Shown: piece by piece, positions 10,634 to 18,682 of the stretch
How the letters are laid out: each line of letters starts with the position of its first letter
Position numbering within the stretch: position 1 is the first letter of the stretch
NCBI RefSeq assembly: GCF_900109325.1
Contig: NZ_FNZU01000001.1
Coordinates: 124,001-188,000 of the forward strand
Source: Alkalibacterium pelagium
GTDB lineage: Bacteria > Bacillota > Bacilli > Lactobacillales > Carnobacteriaceae_A
Direction of reading: 5' to 3'
Length of the DNA: 64,000 nucleotides
Notes under the pieces: generated by a model
Told to the model about the DNA's origin: nothing
Database searches by the model: none
The model's input: only the letters and a program-made list of their open reading frames with translations
Program-made: the position numbers and the translations under genes

Positions 10634-11572
10634 ATGTCATTTGCTTTTGAAGTAAAAAAAGAACTCACACTTCTGGAAGTTCATCCAGAGCATGCCAAAG
10701 CTGAACTGGCTGCTCTGATAAGGATGAACGGAACATTGAGTATTGTCGACCACGACTTCTTATTAAATGTCCAGACAGAAAATGCTGCAATAGCCCGCAG
10801 AATATATTCGCTGATCAAAGACAATTTTGATGTAGAATCAGAGCTGCTGGTCAGAAAGAAAATGAAATTAAAAAAGAACAATGTGTACATCGTCCGACTT
10901 AAAAGTGGGAGCAAGCTCATATTAAAGGAGCTCGGGATCATGGACGGTATGCTCTACAGTGGGCATATCCCCGAAGAAATAAAATTAAACAAGCAGAAAG
11001 CCAAATCTTACTTGAGAGGAGCCTTTCTTGCCAGCGGATCTGTCAACAGTCCGGATACAAGCCGTTACCATCTTGAAATTCATTCGAGTTATGAAGAGCA
11101 TAATGAAGACATCTGTGAGATGATGCAGATGTTTGATATGAATGCACGTATTCACGAGAGACGGAACGGGTATATCGTATATCTAAAAGAAGCAGAAAAA
11201 ATAGCTGATTTTCTGGCTATGATTGGAGCTACTGGAAGCATGTTCCGCTTTGAAGATGTACGGATCGTTAGAGATATGCGAAATTCAGTCAATCGTCTGG
11301 TCAACTGCGAGAATGCAAATATGAACAAGACTATCGATGCAGCAAGCAGGCAAATCGAAAATATTCAGCTGATCGCCCAAGTAAGAGGTCTGGATACATT
11401 ACCGGATAAATTAAGAGAAATGGCGAAATTACGCATTGATCATCCGGACGTGAGCTTGAAAGAACTAGGCGAACTAGTGCCTAATGGTGGAGTCTCCAAG
11501 TCTGGAGTCAATCACCGGTTAAGAAAAATCAATCAGATAGCCGAAGGTATCAGGTCGGCGCAGAAAGTCTGA
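10634..11572 (+). CDS. whiA: DNA-binding protein WhiA
   Basis: WhiA is a homing-endonuclease-like DNA-binding protein affecting cell division and chromosome segregation. The protein starts [15 protein letters not shown] as in other Bacilli, has LAGLIDADG-like regions around [16 protein letters not shown], and ends with the HTH segment [23 protein letters not shown] choose ATG 10634, because AAGGAAG stands at the right distance; an in-frame GTG at 10625 sits on the ribosome binding site. It is the last gene of rapZ-yvcK-whiA. Confidence 0.97.
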   Translation: MSFAFEVKKELTLLEVHPEHAKAELAALIRMNGTLSIVDHDFLLNVQTENAAIARRIYSLIKDNFDVESELLVRKKMKLKKNNVYIVRLKSGSKLILKELGIMDGMLYSGHIPEEIKLNKQKAKSYLRGAFLASGSVNSPDTSRYHLEIHSSYEEHNEDICEMMQMFDMNARIHERRNGYIVYLKEAEKIADFLAMIGATGSMFRFEDVRIVRDMRNSVNRLVNCENANMNKTIDAASRQIENIQLIAQVRGLDTLPDKLREMAKLRIDHPDVSLKELGELVPNGGVSKSGVNHRLRKINQIAEGIRSAQKV

Positions 11573-11573
11573 C

Positions 11574-11618
11574 AATCTATTATTCTCTTGCTTTATGCCG
11601 GGGGATGATAGATTTTTT
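11574..11618 (+). terminator. Terminator after whiA
   Basis: AATCTATTAT pairs with ATGATAGATT and is followed by TTTTTTA. It closes the rapZ operon. Confidence 0.7.
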
Positions 11619-11753
11619 ATTTGTCTGAAAAATATGAGGATATGGAAGAATACTCATTTCTGAAAGATTAATTTGTGACAAATTAAAAGGAATCTTTTTT
11701 AACAGGATAATGACAAATATTAAGTAATTGTTGAATTATATAAAAACGCTCTC

Positions 11754-11792
11754 TTGACATCGTTCTCAATAACTAGGCTAATTGAGAACGAT
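11754..11792 (+). promoter_or_regulatory. Promoter overlapped by a perfect 12-bp dyad upstream of the first rnfC
   Basis: TTGACA at 11754-11759 and GCTAAT at 11777-11782 form a promoter with a 17-base spacer. The dyad ATCGTTCTCAAT/ATTGAGAACGAT (11759-11770 and 11781-11792, 10-base centre) covers its spacer and start region, which is ideal for repression. Its half site TGAGAAC also occurs in the Fur-like box 150 bases downstream, so a metal-responsive regulator is possible. The 586-base gap between whiA and rnfC contains no gene that I can support. Confidence 0.5.
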
Positions 11793-11931
11793 AAATAAGA
11801 ATATAGCTTATTGCAAATAACTCCTACAAATTTAGTTTATAATATGTATTAAATAGAAGCTCAGAAAGATATGAGCGAACGATCAAAAGAACTTTTTTCA
11901 CAATAAATCTCAGTTTAAAGAGAATAAAGTG

Positions 11932-11971
11932 AATGAGAACCATTTTCATTTGTAATATTTTCGGATACAAT
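11932..11971 (+). promoter_or_regulatory. Fur-box-like operator and promoter upstream of the first rnfC
   Basis: AATGAGAACCATTTTCATT (11932-11950) is a 19-base palindrome. Its core TGAGAAC-C-ATTTTCA matches the 7-1-7 Fur consensus TGATAAT-N-ATTATCA at most positions. It overlaps a plausible promoter: TTTTCA at 11943-11948, a 17-base spacer, and TACAAT at 11966-11971. PerR or Zur boxes are related in sequence and cannot be excluded, but the spacing and the AATGA/TCATT ends fit Fur best. Confidence 0.6.
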
Positions 11972-12158
11972 AAATGTAAGAAGCCCGATGTTACTTTACT
12001 TTTTATGTATAATTCGTTATTCTTAAGTCAGATGATGTAGCGATAGACTCATGAAAATTATTGTGAAATTATTATAATGCAATTGAATTTAGACTAAAGC
12101 AAGTTGTTACACAGTTAGGGTTGAAATAGGAGTTACATATATTTGAGGAGGAAAGCGA

Positions 12159-13472
12159 ATGCGTTTCAAAACAGTACAAAAAGCCACATATCCTAAACAT
12201 AATAAATCGCGTACACATCATAAGCCGATTGAAAAAATTGATGCACCTGCTATCATGGTTTTCCCAATGTCCATGCACTTAGGAGCTCCAGCCAAGCCAG
12301 TTGTGGCAGTTGGAGATAAAGTTAAAGTTGGAACGTTGCTGGGGGAAGCTCAAGGCTTCATTTCTGCAAATGTTCTGTCATCCGTCAGTGGGGAAGTCAT
12401 CTCTATTGAAGAACGTGATGTGCTCAGTGATGTTTATACCTGTGTCATCATAAAAAATGATGGAGAATACACAGAAGAGCCGCCGTTTCCGGAAGCGGGA
12501 GATAATGTAGATCCTGCACTTGTCCCTGAACTGATCAAACGAGCCGGTATTTCGGGGATGGGTGGAGCAACTTTTCCGACGAACGTAAAAATGTCACCGC
12601 CTAAAGACAAGAAAATCGATACGCTTATTTTAAACGGGGCAGAATGTGAACCGTATTCTACATCTGACTTGCGTACGATGATCGAATATGCAGATGAAAT
12701 TATTGAAGGTGTCCGCGTGATCGATTCAGTCTTCAATGTCGACAAAGTCTTCATCGGTATTGAAGACAATGCAAAAGAAGCTGGAGAGGCACTTAGAAAA
12801 GCGGCTGAGGGTTACGATAAAGTTGAGATCAAAGTCCTTGAAGCAAAATACCCTCAAGGGTCTGAAAAACAGCTGATCGAGAACTGTACTGGACGTCAGG
12901 TGCCTGCAGGAGGTCTACCAGCTGATATCGGCTGTGTCGTGTCCAACGTTGGGACATTTCAGATGATTTACCGTGCAGTACGTCTGGGCAAACCTATGGT
13001 AGAACGTGTCTGCACGATTTCAGGGACACCAATTGCTGATCCTAAGAACCTGCTCGTACGTCTGGGAACACCAATCGATGACGTGATTGATTTTTGTGGA
13101 GGCTTCCAGGAGGCACCACGAAAAGTAATTCACGGTGGACCTATGATGGGTAAAACAATTAAAGACGGGGCGATTCCTATCTCTAAAGGAACAACACATG
13201 TGACGTTCCTTACTGCAGAAGAAGTCGAGGATGAAGAGCGTATGGATTGTATCCGCTGTTCAGAGTGTATCAACGTCTGTCCCGTGAGCCTGCAGCCTAT
13301 ACTCATCAGCAATGCTTACGAGCGTGGAGATATCGAAAAAGCTGAACAGCTTGGAGCAATGGATTGTATTGAATGTGGAAACTGTTCATATATCTGTCCA
13401 TCCAAAATTCCTCTACTTGATAATATTAGAAAAGCTAAAACGGCTATCAGACAGAATGTAAAGGCGGTGTAG
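12159..13472 (+). CDS. rnfC: RnfC-like electron transport subunit (copy 1)
   Basis: RnfC is the NADH-binding, FMN- and iron-sulfur-carrying soluble subunit of Rnf/Nqr-type complexes. This 437-residue protein has an N-terminal barrel-sandwich domain (30-100), the FMN/NADH-binding segment KRAGISGMGGATFPT (128-141) with NGAECEPY (159-166), an SLBB-like region near 280-310, and two [4Fe-4S] motifs, CIRCSECINVCP (364-375) and CIECGNCSYICP (403-414). GAGGAGGAAAG precedes ATG 12159. It is followed two bases later by rnfD. No rnfA, B, E or G lies next to it, so it is not part of a normal six-gene Rnf operon. Confidence 0.93.
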   Translation: MRFKTVQKATYPKHNKSRTHHKPIEKIDAPAIMVFPMSMHLGAPAKPVVAVGDKVKVGTLLGEAQGFISANVLSSVSGEVISIEERDVLSDVYTCVIIKNDGEYTEEPPFPEAGDNVDPALVPELIKRAGISGMGGATFPTNVKMSPPKDKKIDTLILNGAECEPYSTSDLRTMIEYADEIIEGVRVIDSVFNVDKVFIGIEDNAKEAGEALRKAAEGYDKVEIKVLEAKYPQGSEKQLIENCTGRQVPAGGLPADIGCVVSNVGTFQMIYRAVRLGKPMVERVCTISGTPIADPKNLLVRLGTPIDDVIDFCGGFQEAPRKVIHGGPMMGKTIKDGAIPISKGTTHVTFLTAEEVEDEERMDCIRCSECINVCPVSLQPILISNAYERGDIEKAEQLGAMDCIECGNCSYICPSKIPLLDNIRKAKTAIRQNVKAV

Positions 13473-13474
13473 AA

Positions 13475-14575
13475 ATGAGTACGAATAAAACAAAAACTAC
13501 CTTGGCCGATTACGATTTAGTGCTGGACAACTCACCGCACATATTTGAAAAATGGTCATCACAGTGGATCATGCTGCAAGTTATTGTTGCCATGCTGTTT
13601 CCACTAGCAGCAGGTGTCTATTTCTTCGGATTCCAGACACTTTATCTTACTGTTCTTGCTGTGATCACGTGTGTGATCAGTGAGTACCTGTACGAAAAAA
13701 TTGTTAGAAAACGTGTAACTGTGACCGATTTATCAGCAGTAGTTACAGGTATGGTTATTGGATTAAGTATGCCAAACGGTGTCCAATGGTACAGTATTAT
13801 TATTGTCAGTCTATTTGCGATTATTGTTGTCAAGATGATTCCGGGTGGAATCGGCAGAAACCGGTTCAATCCCGCGGTAGGCGGACGAGTCATGTATTTG
13901 ATGGCACCTTGGATTGTAAATACATTTGTTGCAGGAGAAGATATAATAACCACAGCAAGTCAGGCAGAAGCTATTACAACTGCAACTCCAGATGACCTTG
14001 TTGCTGCTGCAACACCCTTGTACTACATTGCAAGTGGTGCGCAGGAAGTCCCGGAAGGCGCGCAGACGCTTTGGAATATGTTCCTGGGAAATCAAGGTGG
14101 ATGGGGCGGGTCTCTTGGTGAAACAAGTGCAATCGCATTACTCATCGCCATGGCATTTCTGATCTTCCGACGCATTATCAATCCTAAGATACCGGCACTG
14201 TATATCGGAACAGTTGCTCTGATCATGCTGGTTTACTCAGGATTTGATTTCGAATTCATGATGTATCACATTCTAAGTGGAGCCTTGCTTCTGGCAGGAA
14301 CTTTCATGGTCACAGACTATGCTTCAGGTGGCCTGACTCCTCTTGGTCGAACGGTATTTCCAATCGGCGCTGGCATCATTACTGCGGCTTTCAGAATTGG
14401 ATATTTTTCACCTGAAGGGGTTGGCTTCTCAATACTTATTATGAATGCGATCATTCCATTTGTAGACAAACTGGTTATGCCGCGCATTTACGGTCACAAG
14501 AAACGTCCCGGAGTTCATCCGGATTATGATCTGACAGAGCCGCTTACCAAGCGTGACGTGCTGACATACAATTGA
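13475..14575 (+). CDS. rnfD: RnfD/NqrB-like membrane subunit (copy 1)
   Basis: This 366-residue integral membrane protein of the NqrB/RnfD family has about ten hydrophobic segments. In known RnfD proteins FMN is bound covalently to the threonine of an ATPL motif; here the match is DDLVAAATPL with Thr180. The conserved GGIGRNRFNPA (124-134) and GSLGETSAIALL segments are present. The C-terminal region ends in YGHKKRPGVHP, the usual family ending. It is coupled to rnfC, so electrons probably pass from RnfC into this membrane flavin protein. The final acceptor is unknown. Confidence 0.92.
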   Translation: MSTNKTKTTLADYDLVLDNSPHIFEKWSSQWIMLQVIVAMLFPLAAGVYFFGFQTLYLTVLAVITCVISEYLYEKIVRKRVTVTDLSAVVTGMVIGLSMPNGVQWYSIIIVSLFAIIVVKMIPGGIGRNRFNPAVGGRVMYLMAPWIVNTFVAGEDIITTASQAEAITTATPDDLVAAATPLYYIASGAQEVPEGAQTLWNMFLGNQGGWGGSLGETSAIALLIAMAFLIFRRIINPKIPALYIGTVALIMLVYSGFDFEFMMYHILSGALLLAGTFMVTDYASGGLTPLGRTVFPIGAGIITAAFRIGYFSPEGVGFSILIMNAIIPFVDKLVMPRIYGHKKRPGVHPDYDLTEPLTKRDVLTYN

Positions 14576-14585
14576 GTAGATAATA

Positions 14586-14620
14586 AAACGGCTGGAGAAT
14601 GATCCGGCCGTTTTTTTTTT
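14586..14620 (+). terminator. Terminator of the first rnfCD cassette
   Basis: AAACGGCTGG pairs with CCGGCCGTTT and is followed by a run of T residues. Confidence 0.9.
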
Positions 14621-14669
14621 ACGTATTATTCAGTGTATACTTAAGAAAATAGAAAAGGGTGTGCTAAGT

Positions 14670-15098
14670 ATGCTGAAAAAAACACTTGCAGCAGGAGCAG
14701 TTTTTATCATTGGAATGGTTTTAAGCGGGTGCGGAGATACAGGAGAACCGTCACCGTTTGAAGAAGTGGATACATTGGACGGCGTATCTATAAGCTTGAA
14801 TCAGGAAGTGTATGATTCAGAAGGAGAGACATTCATTCTTACTGTGTCGAATCAGTCTGAAGAAGAGATAAGCTATGGCATTGCATTCACTGTCGAAAAG
14901 CAGGAAGGGGACCAGTGGATAACCGTTGAACCAGAGGAAGAGATGTCATTTATTATGATTGCCCATATACTGGGTCCGGGAGAAGAGGCAGAAGACGAAC
15001 TGAACATGCATTACTATGAGCCCTTCGAACCAGGTGAGTACCGAGTCGTCAGACAGATCGAAGGAGAAGTGCTGACTGCCGAGTTTACTGTGGAATAA
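14670..15098 (+). CDS. Small lipoprotein with an Ig-like domain
   Basis: The protein has a type II signal peptide, MLKKTLAAGAVFIIGMVLSG, with the lipobox LSGC, so it should be membrane-anchored on the outside. The remaining ~115 residues are acidic and look like a beta-sandwich (SISLNQEVYDSEGETFILTV...GEYRVVRQIEG), close to the bacterial Ig-like domains found in many Firmicutes lipoproteins. I place the start at ATG 14670, ten bases after AAAAGGG; an in-frame GTG at 14661 abuts that site. It sits between the two rnfCD cassettes, but a terminator separates it from the first, so a functional link is only suggestive. Confidence 0.8.
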   Translation: MLKKTLAAGAVFIIGMVLSGCGDTGEPSPFEEVDTLDGVSISLNQEVYDSEGETFILTVSNQSEEEISYGIAFTVEKQEGDQWITVEPEEEMSFIMIAHILGPGEEAEDELNMHYYEPFEPGEYRVVRQIEGEVLTAEFTVE

Positions 15099-15104
15099 AA
15101 AGAT

Positions 15105-15159
15105 AAAGCAATAAAGATAAGTCAGCTTGTTAGCGACAACTGACATCTTTATTGCTTTT
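15105..15159. terminator. Bidirectional terminator between the lipoprotein gene and mgtC
   Basis: AAAGCAATAAAGATAAGTCAG pairs almost perfectly with CTGACATCTTTATTGCTTTT around a 14-base loop. A-rich and T-rich ends allow termination from both sides of these convergent genes. Confidence 0.85.
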
Positions 15160-15161
15160 CT

Positions 15162-15875
15162 TTAATTGCCTGGTGTAGTTTTGATGGTATTGATCTTAAG
15201 AATGTCTTCATAATCACCAACCTGAGATATGAAATGTATCATGTTAAACTGTGCGGGAAGGTGCAATGTATACATATCTTCACAAATTGAACTTCCGTCT
15301 TCCAAATAGGTAATAGAATGATCTGTTGAAACAACCGTAATGTTGTTTGCTTTAAAAGTTTCCATTAGATAAGCAAGTGTAGCATCTCTATTTTTATACT
15401 GAATCTCCAGTTGTTTAGTACTGTCGATTTTGAATAATCCTTTAAGCAGACGTAAAACGATCAGCATGATAAATGTACTGGTGATTGCCATGAAATAATA
15501 ACCCATACCCACGGCAATACCTAAACTTGCTACAGCCCATATTGAAGCAGCCGTTGTCAGTCCAGTCACTGTGCGTCTACTTACAATAATTGTTCCTGCG
15601 CCCAGGAATCCAATCCCGTTGACAATCTGAGCGGTAAGACGAGTAATGTCTGATGATAATATTGTTGAAAAATCGGGATTGTCTATGGCGAAATTCAGGA
15701 CCCATCTGCTCGCTTCCAGTTGTGTCATCGTAATGATCGCTGCACCCAGACTGACTAGAGTATGGGTACGTATCCCAGCATCGCGACCCTTAAGTTCTCG
15801 TTCGTAACCAATTACCCCGCCGACGACTGCAGCGAGAATCAGTCTTAAAAATAATTCTATCTGAGTAAATTCCAA
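15162..15875 (-). CDS. MgtC/SapB family membrane protein
   Basis: The 237-residue protein has about five N-terminal hydrophobic segments and the family motifs GGVIGYERELKGRDAGIRTH (near 19-38) and NGIGFLGAGTIIV (near 86-98). A C-terminal cytosolic ACT-like domain follows from about residue 150. MgtC proteins affect magnesium homeostasis and ATP synthase activity in some pathogens. In free-living Firmicutes their role is less clear. The gene is convergent with the lipoprotein gene and divergent from the second rnfC. Confidence 0.92.
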   Translation of the reverse strand: MEFTQIELFLRLILAAVVGGVIGYERELKGRDAGIRTHTLVSLGAAIITMTQLEASRWVLNFAIDNPDFSTILSSDITRLTAQIVNGIGFLGAGTIIVSRRTVTGLTTAASIWAVASLGIAVGMGYYFMAITSTFIMLIVLRLLKGLFKIDSTKQLEIQYKNRDATLAYLMETFKANNITVVSTDHSITYLEDGSSICEDMYTLHLPAQFNMIHFISQVGDYEDILKINTIKTTPGN

Positions 15876-16019
15876 ACCGATTCCTCCCTCATACTTTTAT
15901 AACACTATTATCGTTAACTTGACAAATAAATACAAGAATGAATTTGTACAGATCACAGGGAATTACTTTCATCTTTCTGCTACATATTGTATACTAAAAT
16001 TATTAGCAAAACCTACCAG

Positions 16020-16060
16020 TTTTTTCACATGACATAACTATAAGAAAGTATGTGAAAAAA
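16020..16060 (+). promoter_or_regulatory. Perfect inverted repeat 40 bases before the second rnfC
   Basis: TTTTTTCACAT (16020-16030) and ATGTGAAAAAA (16050-16060) are exact complements with a 19-base spacer. There is no T-run after the second arm, so a terminator is unlikely. It may be a regulator site read as two TCACAT half sites, or a leader hairpin. A possible -10 element TATACT lies just upstream at 15990-15995. Confidence 0.45.
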
Positions 16061-16100
16061 GTAATTAGGTTAGACAGGAATTATAGAGAGGATGAATGTG

Positions 16101-17429
16101 ATGCGTTTTTCGTTCATGGGAAAACACGGTGGTTCCCATCCAGAAGAGAATAAATCACGAACAAGCAAGTTACCGATAGTAGATGCATCAGTCCCTAAAA
16201 TCATGGTTTACCCTGTGTCCATGCATATAGGCGCACCTGCTAAACCAATTGTGGAAGTTGGAGATAAAGTAAAAGCTGGTCAAGTCATTGCAGAAGAAGG
16301 TGGATTTGTATCAGCAAATGTATATTCTTCAGTTTCAGGTGAAGTGATCGCTATAGAAAAACGTGGAAAAATTGGTGGCGGAGAAGTGGACAGTATCATT
16401 GTCAAAAATGACTATGAATATACAAAAGCTGATCCAATCGTCGAACCAGGACGGTCTCAGGACATGTCAAAAGATGAAATCATTCAGACAGTCAGGAAAG
16501 CTGGAATCGTTGGAATGGGTGGAGCAACGTTCCCTACAGCTGTTAAGTTGAGTCCTCCACCGGGGATGACGATTGACACACTTATCATCAATGGGGCCGA
16601 GTGTGAACCGTATTCTACATCCGACCACAGAGTCATGGTGGAACATGCAGATGAAATTATTCATGGAATTAATCTGTCTAGAGCATTGTTCCCTCAATTA
16701 CGTCGCATCTTTATCGGTGTAGAGGATAATAAACCGGATGCCATCAAGGCGCTTGAGGAAGCCTCTGCTGAATATGACGATATTTTCGTCCGTCCATTGA
16801 AAACAATGTATCCACAAGGATCAGAGAAAAACTTGATCAAGAGCATGACTGGAAGAGAAGTATCGCCTGGTGGCCTTCCTGCTGAAGTTCGCTGTGTCGT
16901 GGCTAATACATCAACGATCCGTTCTTGCTACCGCGCCTGCGAGTTTGGCGAGCCTTTAATCGAACGTATTGTATCAGTGTCCGGAACACCAATAAGAGAA
17001 CCTAAAAACCTTCGAGTTAAAATCGGTACTCCTATGGATTCGCTTATTGAAGACTGCGGCGGATTTGCTGCCGTACCAGGAAAAGTCCTGGGTGGTGGAC
17101 CGATGATGGGTAAAACTGTTTCGGATCTCGGGGTTCCAATTATTAAAGGAACGACAGCTATAACAGTTCTGACTCCTGAAGAAGCTGAACAAGGGGACAG
17201 TCACGACTGTATCATGTGTTCAGAATGTCTAAATGTCTGCCCGGTCAGTCTGCAACCTATCCTTATCAGTGAAGCTTTCGAAAGAGGAAATATTGATAAA
17301 GCTCAGGAGCTGGGGGCAATGGACTGTATCGAATGTGGAAACTGTTCATTTATCTGTCCTTCAAAAATTCCTCTTCTAGAAAATATTCGTTCCGCTAAAG
17401 CTGCTATAAAAGCGAAGGAGGAGAAGTAA
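16101..17429 (+). CDS. rnfC: RnfC-like electron transport subunit (copy 2)
   Basis: This is a paralogue of the gene at 12159, with the same plan: barrel-sandwich N-terminus, RKAGIVGMGGATFPTAVKLS, NGAECEPY, and two [4Fe-4S] motifs, CIMCSECLNVCP and CIECGNCSFICP. The C-terminal 70 residues are nearly identical to copy 1, while the N-terminus differs (MRFSFMGKHGGSHPEENKSR). I start at ATG 16101, matching the MRF start of copy 1 and sitting about nine bases after AGAGAGGA; an in-frame ATG at 16092 adds three residues. It is followed one base later by the second rnfD. Tandem duplication of a two-gene cassette followed by divergence is the simplest reading. Confidence 0.93.
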   Translation: MRFSFMGKHGGSHPEENKSRTSKLPIVDASVPKIMVYPVSMHIGAPAKPIVEVGDKVKAGQVIAEEGGFVSANVYSSVSGEVIAIEKRGKIGGGEVDSIIVKNDYEYTKADPIVEPGRSQDMSKDEIIQTVRKAGIVGMGGATFPTAVKLSPPPGMTIDTLIINGAECEPYSTSDHRVMVEHADEIIHGINLSRALFPQLRRIFIGVEDNKPDAIKALEEASAEYDDIFVRPLKTMYPQGSEKNLIKSMTGREVSPGGLPAEVRCVVANTSTIRSCYRACEFGEPLIERIVSVSGTPIREPKNLRVKIGTPMDSLIEDCGGFAAVPGKVLGGGPMMGKTVSDLGVPIIKGTTAITVLTPEEAEQGDSHDCIMCSECLNVCPVSLQPILISEAFERGNIDKAQELGAMDCIECGNCSFICPSKIPLLENIRSAKAAIKAKEEK

Positions 17430-17430
17430 G

Positions 17431-18462
17431 ATGGCTCAGGCAATTGATGTAAAAGGTAAATTGCAAGTCGGTCCTTCACCTCATGTTCGCAGCAAACGCA
17501 CCGCAGCTTGGGTTATGGACCAGGTTCTGATTGCACTGATTCCACCGACCATTGCCGCAACGTTTTTCTTTGGCTGGTGGGTACTTGGAATGGTGGCTAT
17601 TGGTATCGGAACAGCCGTTGCTTCAGAGTATATCTATCAGAAACTTACGTATAAGCCGATCAAAATCCACGATCACAGTGCAGCTGTGACCGGTATGCTG
17701 GTTGCATTAAGTTTACCTGTGACTGCCCCTATATGGATGATCATGTTTGGATCGATTTTTGCTATTGTTATCGTTAAGCAGCTTAATGGTGGGATTGGAA
17801 GGAACTACTTCAACCCAGCCGTAGCCGCCCGAGTTACTATTAAGGCACTCTTTACTCCCTGGCTGGCTAATTGGGTCCTGCCTGGTGGGTTGCTGGGAAG
17901 TGGATTCAGAGGGGTCGATGCTATAGGCTCTGCCACACCTCTGGAATTCATTGGTAACGGGGCACAGGTCGTACCTGAACAGGTACCTGAGCTGTTTGAT
18001 TTGTTTATGGGATTCAATCTCGGTGGAAACGTAGGAGAAACATCTAAATTTGCAATACTTATTGGAATGCTTTACTTAATATTTAGAAAAGTCATCAACC
18101 CTAAAGTACCGATATTGTATATCCTTACAACATTTGTGGTTATGGCATTATGGTCTAGCTTTAACTGGAATTTTGAAATGACGCACATTTTGACAGGAAC
18201 ACTGTTCTTTGGTGCGACTTATATGGCAACAGACTACAGTTCCGGATCATTGACACCGGAAGGAAAAACTGTGTTTGCTATAGGATGTGGGCTGCTGACA
18301 GCTATATTCAGGATCACCTTGGATCACCCGGGTGGTGTAGGGTATTCTATCCTGATCATGAACGCATTGGCGCCATTTATTGACAGCAAGCTTATGCCTC
18401 GTATCTATGGACACAAGAGAAGACCTCAGACTAAATTTGATCGTCAAAGTAACAACGCTTAA
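17431..18462 (+). CDS. rnfD: RnfD/NqrB-like membrane subunit (copy 2)
   Basis: This 343-residue multi-spanning membrane protein is paralogous to the product at 13475. The putative covalent FMN site is Thr169 in DAIGSATPL. The motifs GGIGRNYFNPA (120-130) and GNVGETSKFAIL are conserved, as is the C-terminal RIYGHKRRP. The start is one base after the rnfC stop, with AGGAGGAGAAG inside the end of rnfC. Compared with copy 1 it lacks the longer loop before the ATPL motif. It presumably takes electrons from RnfC copy 2. Confidence 0.92.
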   Translation: MAQAIDVKGKLQVGPSPHVRSKRTAAWVMDQVLIALIPPTIAATFFFGWWVLGMVAIGIGTAVASEYIYQKLTYKPIKIHDHSAAVTGMLVALSLPVTAPIWMIMFGSIFAIVIVKQLNGGIGRNYFNPAVAARVTIKALFTPWLANWVLPGGLLGSGFRGVDAIGSATPLEFIGNGAQVVPEQVPELFDLFMGFNLGGNVGETSKFAILIGMLYLIFRKVINPKVPILYILTTFVVMALWSSFNWNFEMTHILTGTLFFGATYMATDYSSGSLTPEGKTVFAIGCGLLTAIFRITLDHPGGVGYSILIMNALAPFIDSKLMPRIYGHKRRPQTKFDRQSNNA

Positions 18463-18479
18463 TACGAATAGAATAATGG

Positions 18480-18510
18480 AAAAGAGGTCGGGATCTCCCG
18501 GCCTCTTTTA
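18480..18510 (+). terminator. Terminator of the second rnfCD cassette
   Basis: AAAAGAGGTCGGGA pairs with TCCCGGCCTCTTTT with a two-base loop, giving a strong GC-rich stem followed by T residues. Confidence 0.88.
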
Positions 18511-18564
18511 GTGTTGAGAAAAGGTGATATCAAGACAAGCTTATATGTGTGAGTAAAAAACTGG

Positions 18565-18617
18565 AAAAAAGCCCCACATCTTCAGTGACGATTGCACTGA
18601 GGAAGTGAGGGCTTTTT
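18565..18617. terminator. Second hairpin, probably terminating the leftward chrA genes
   Basis: AAAAAAGCCC and GGGCTTTTT flank a second paired segment (CTTCAGTG/CACTGAGG). On the minus strand it follows the chromate-transporter-like pair and provides a T-run. Confidence 0.75.
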
Positions 18618-18682
18618 AAGTAGCATCATTGGAAAATAATAGTCTGAAGGCGCTAGCCGTTCAAATACACTGCTCTGCAGGG

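Noticed and set aside
12159-14575. A complete Rnf ion-pumping complex
   Set aside because: Only C and D subunits are present; flanking genes are whiA and a lipoprotein gene, with no A, B, E or G subunit in the window.
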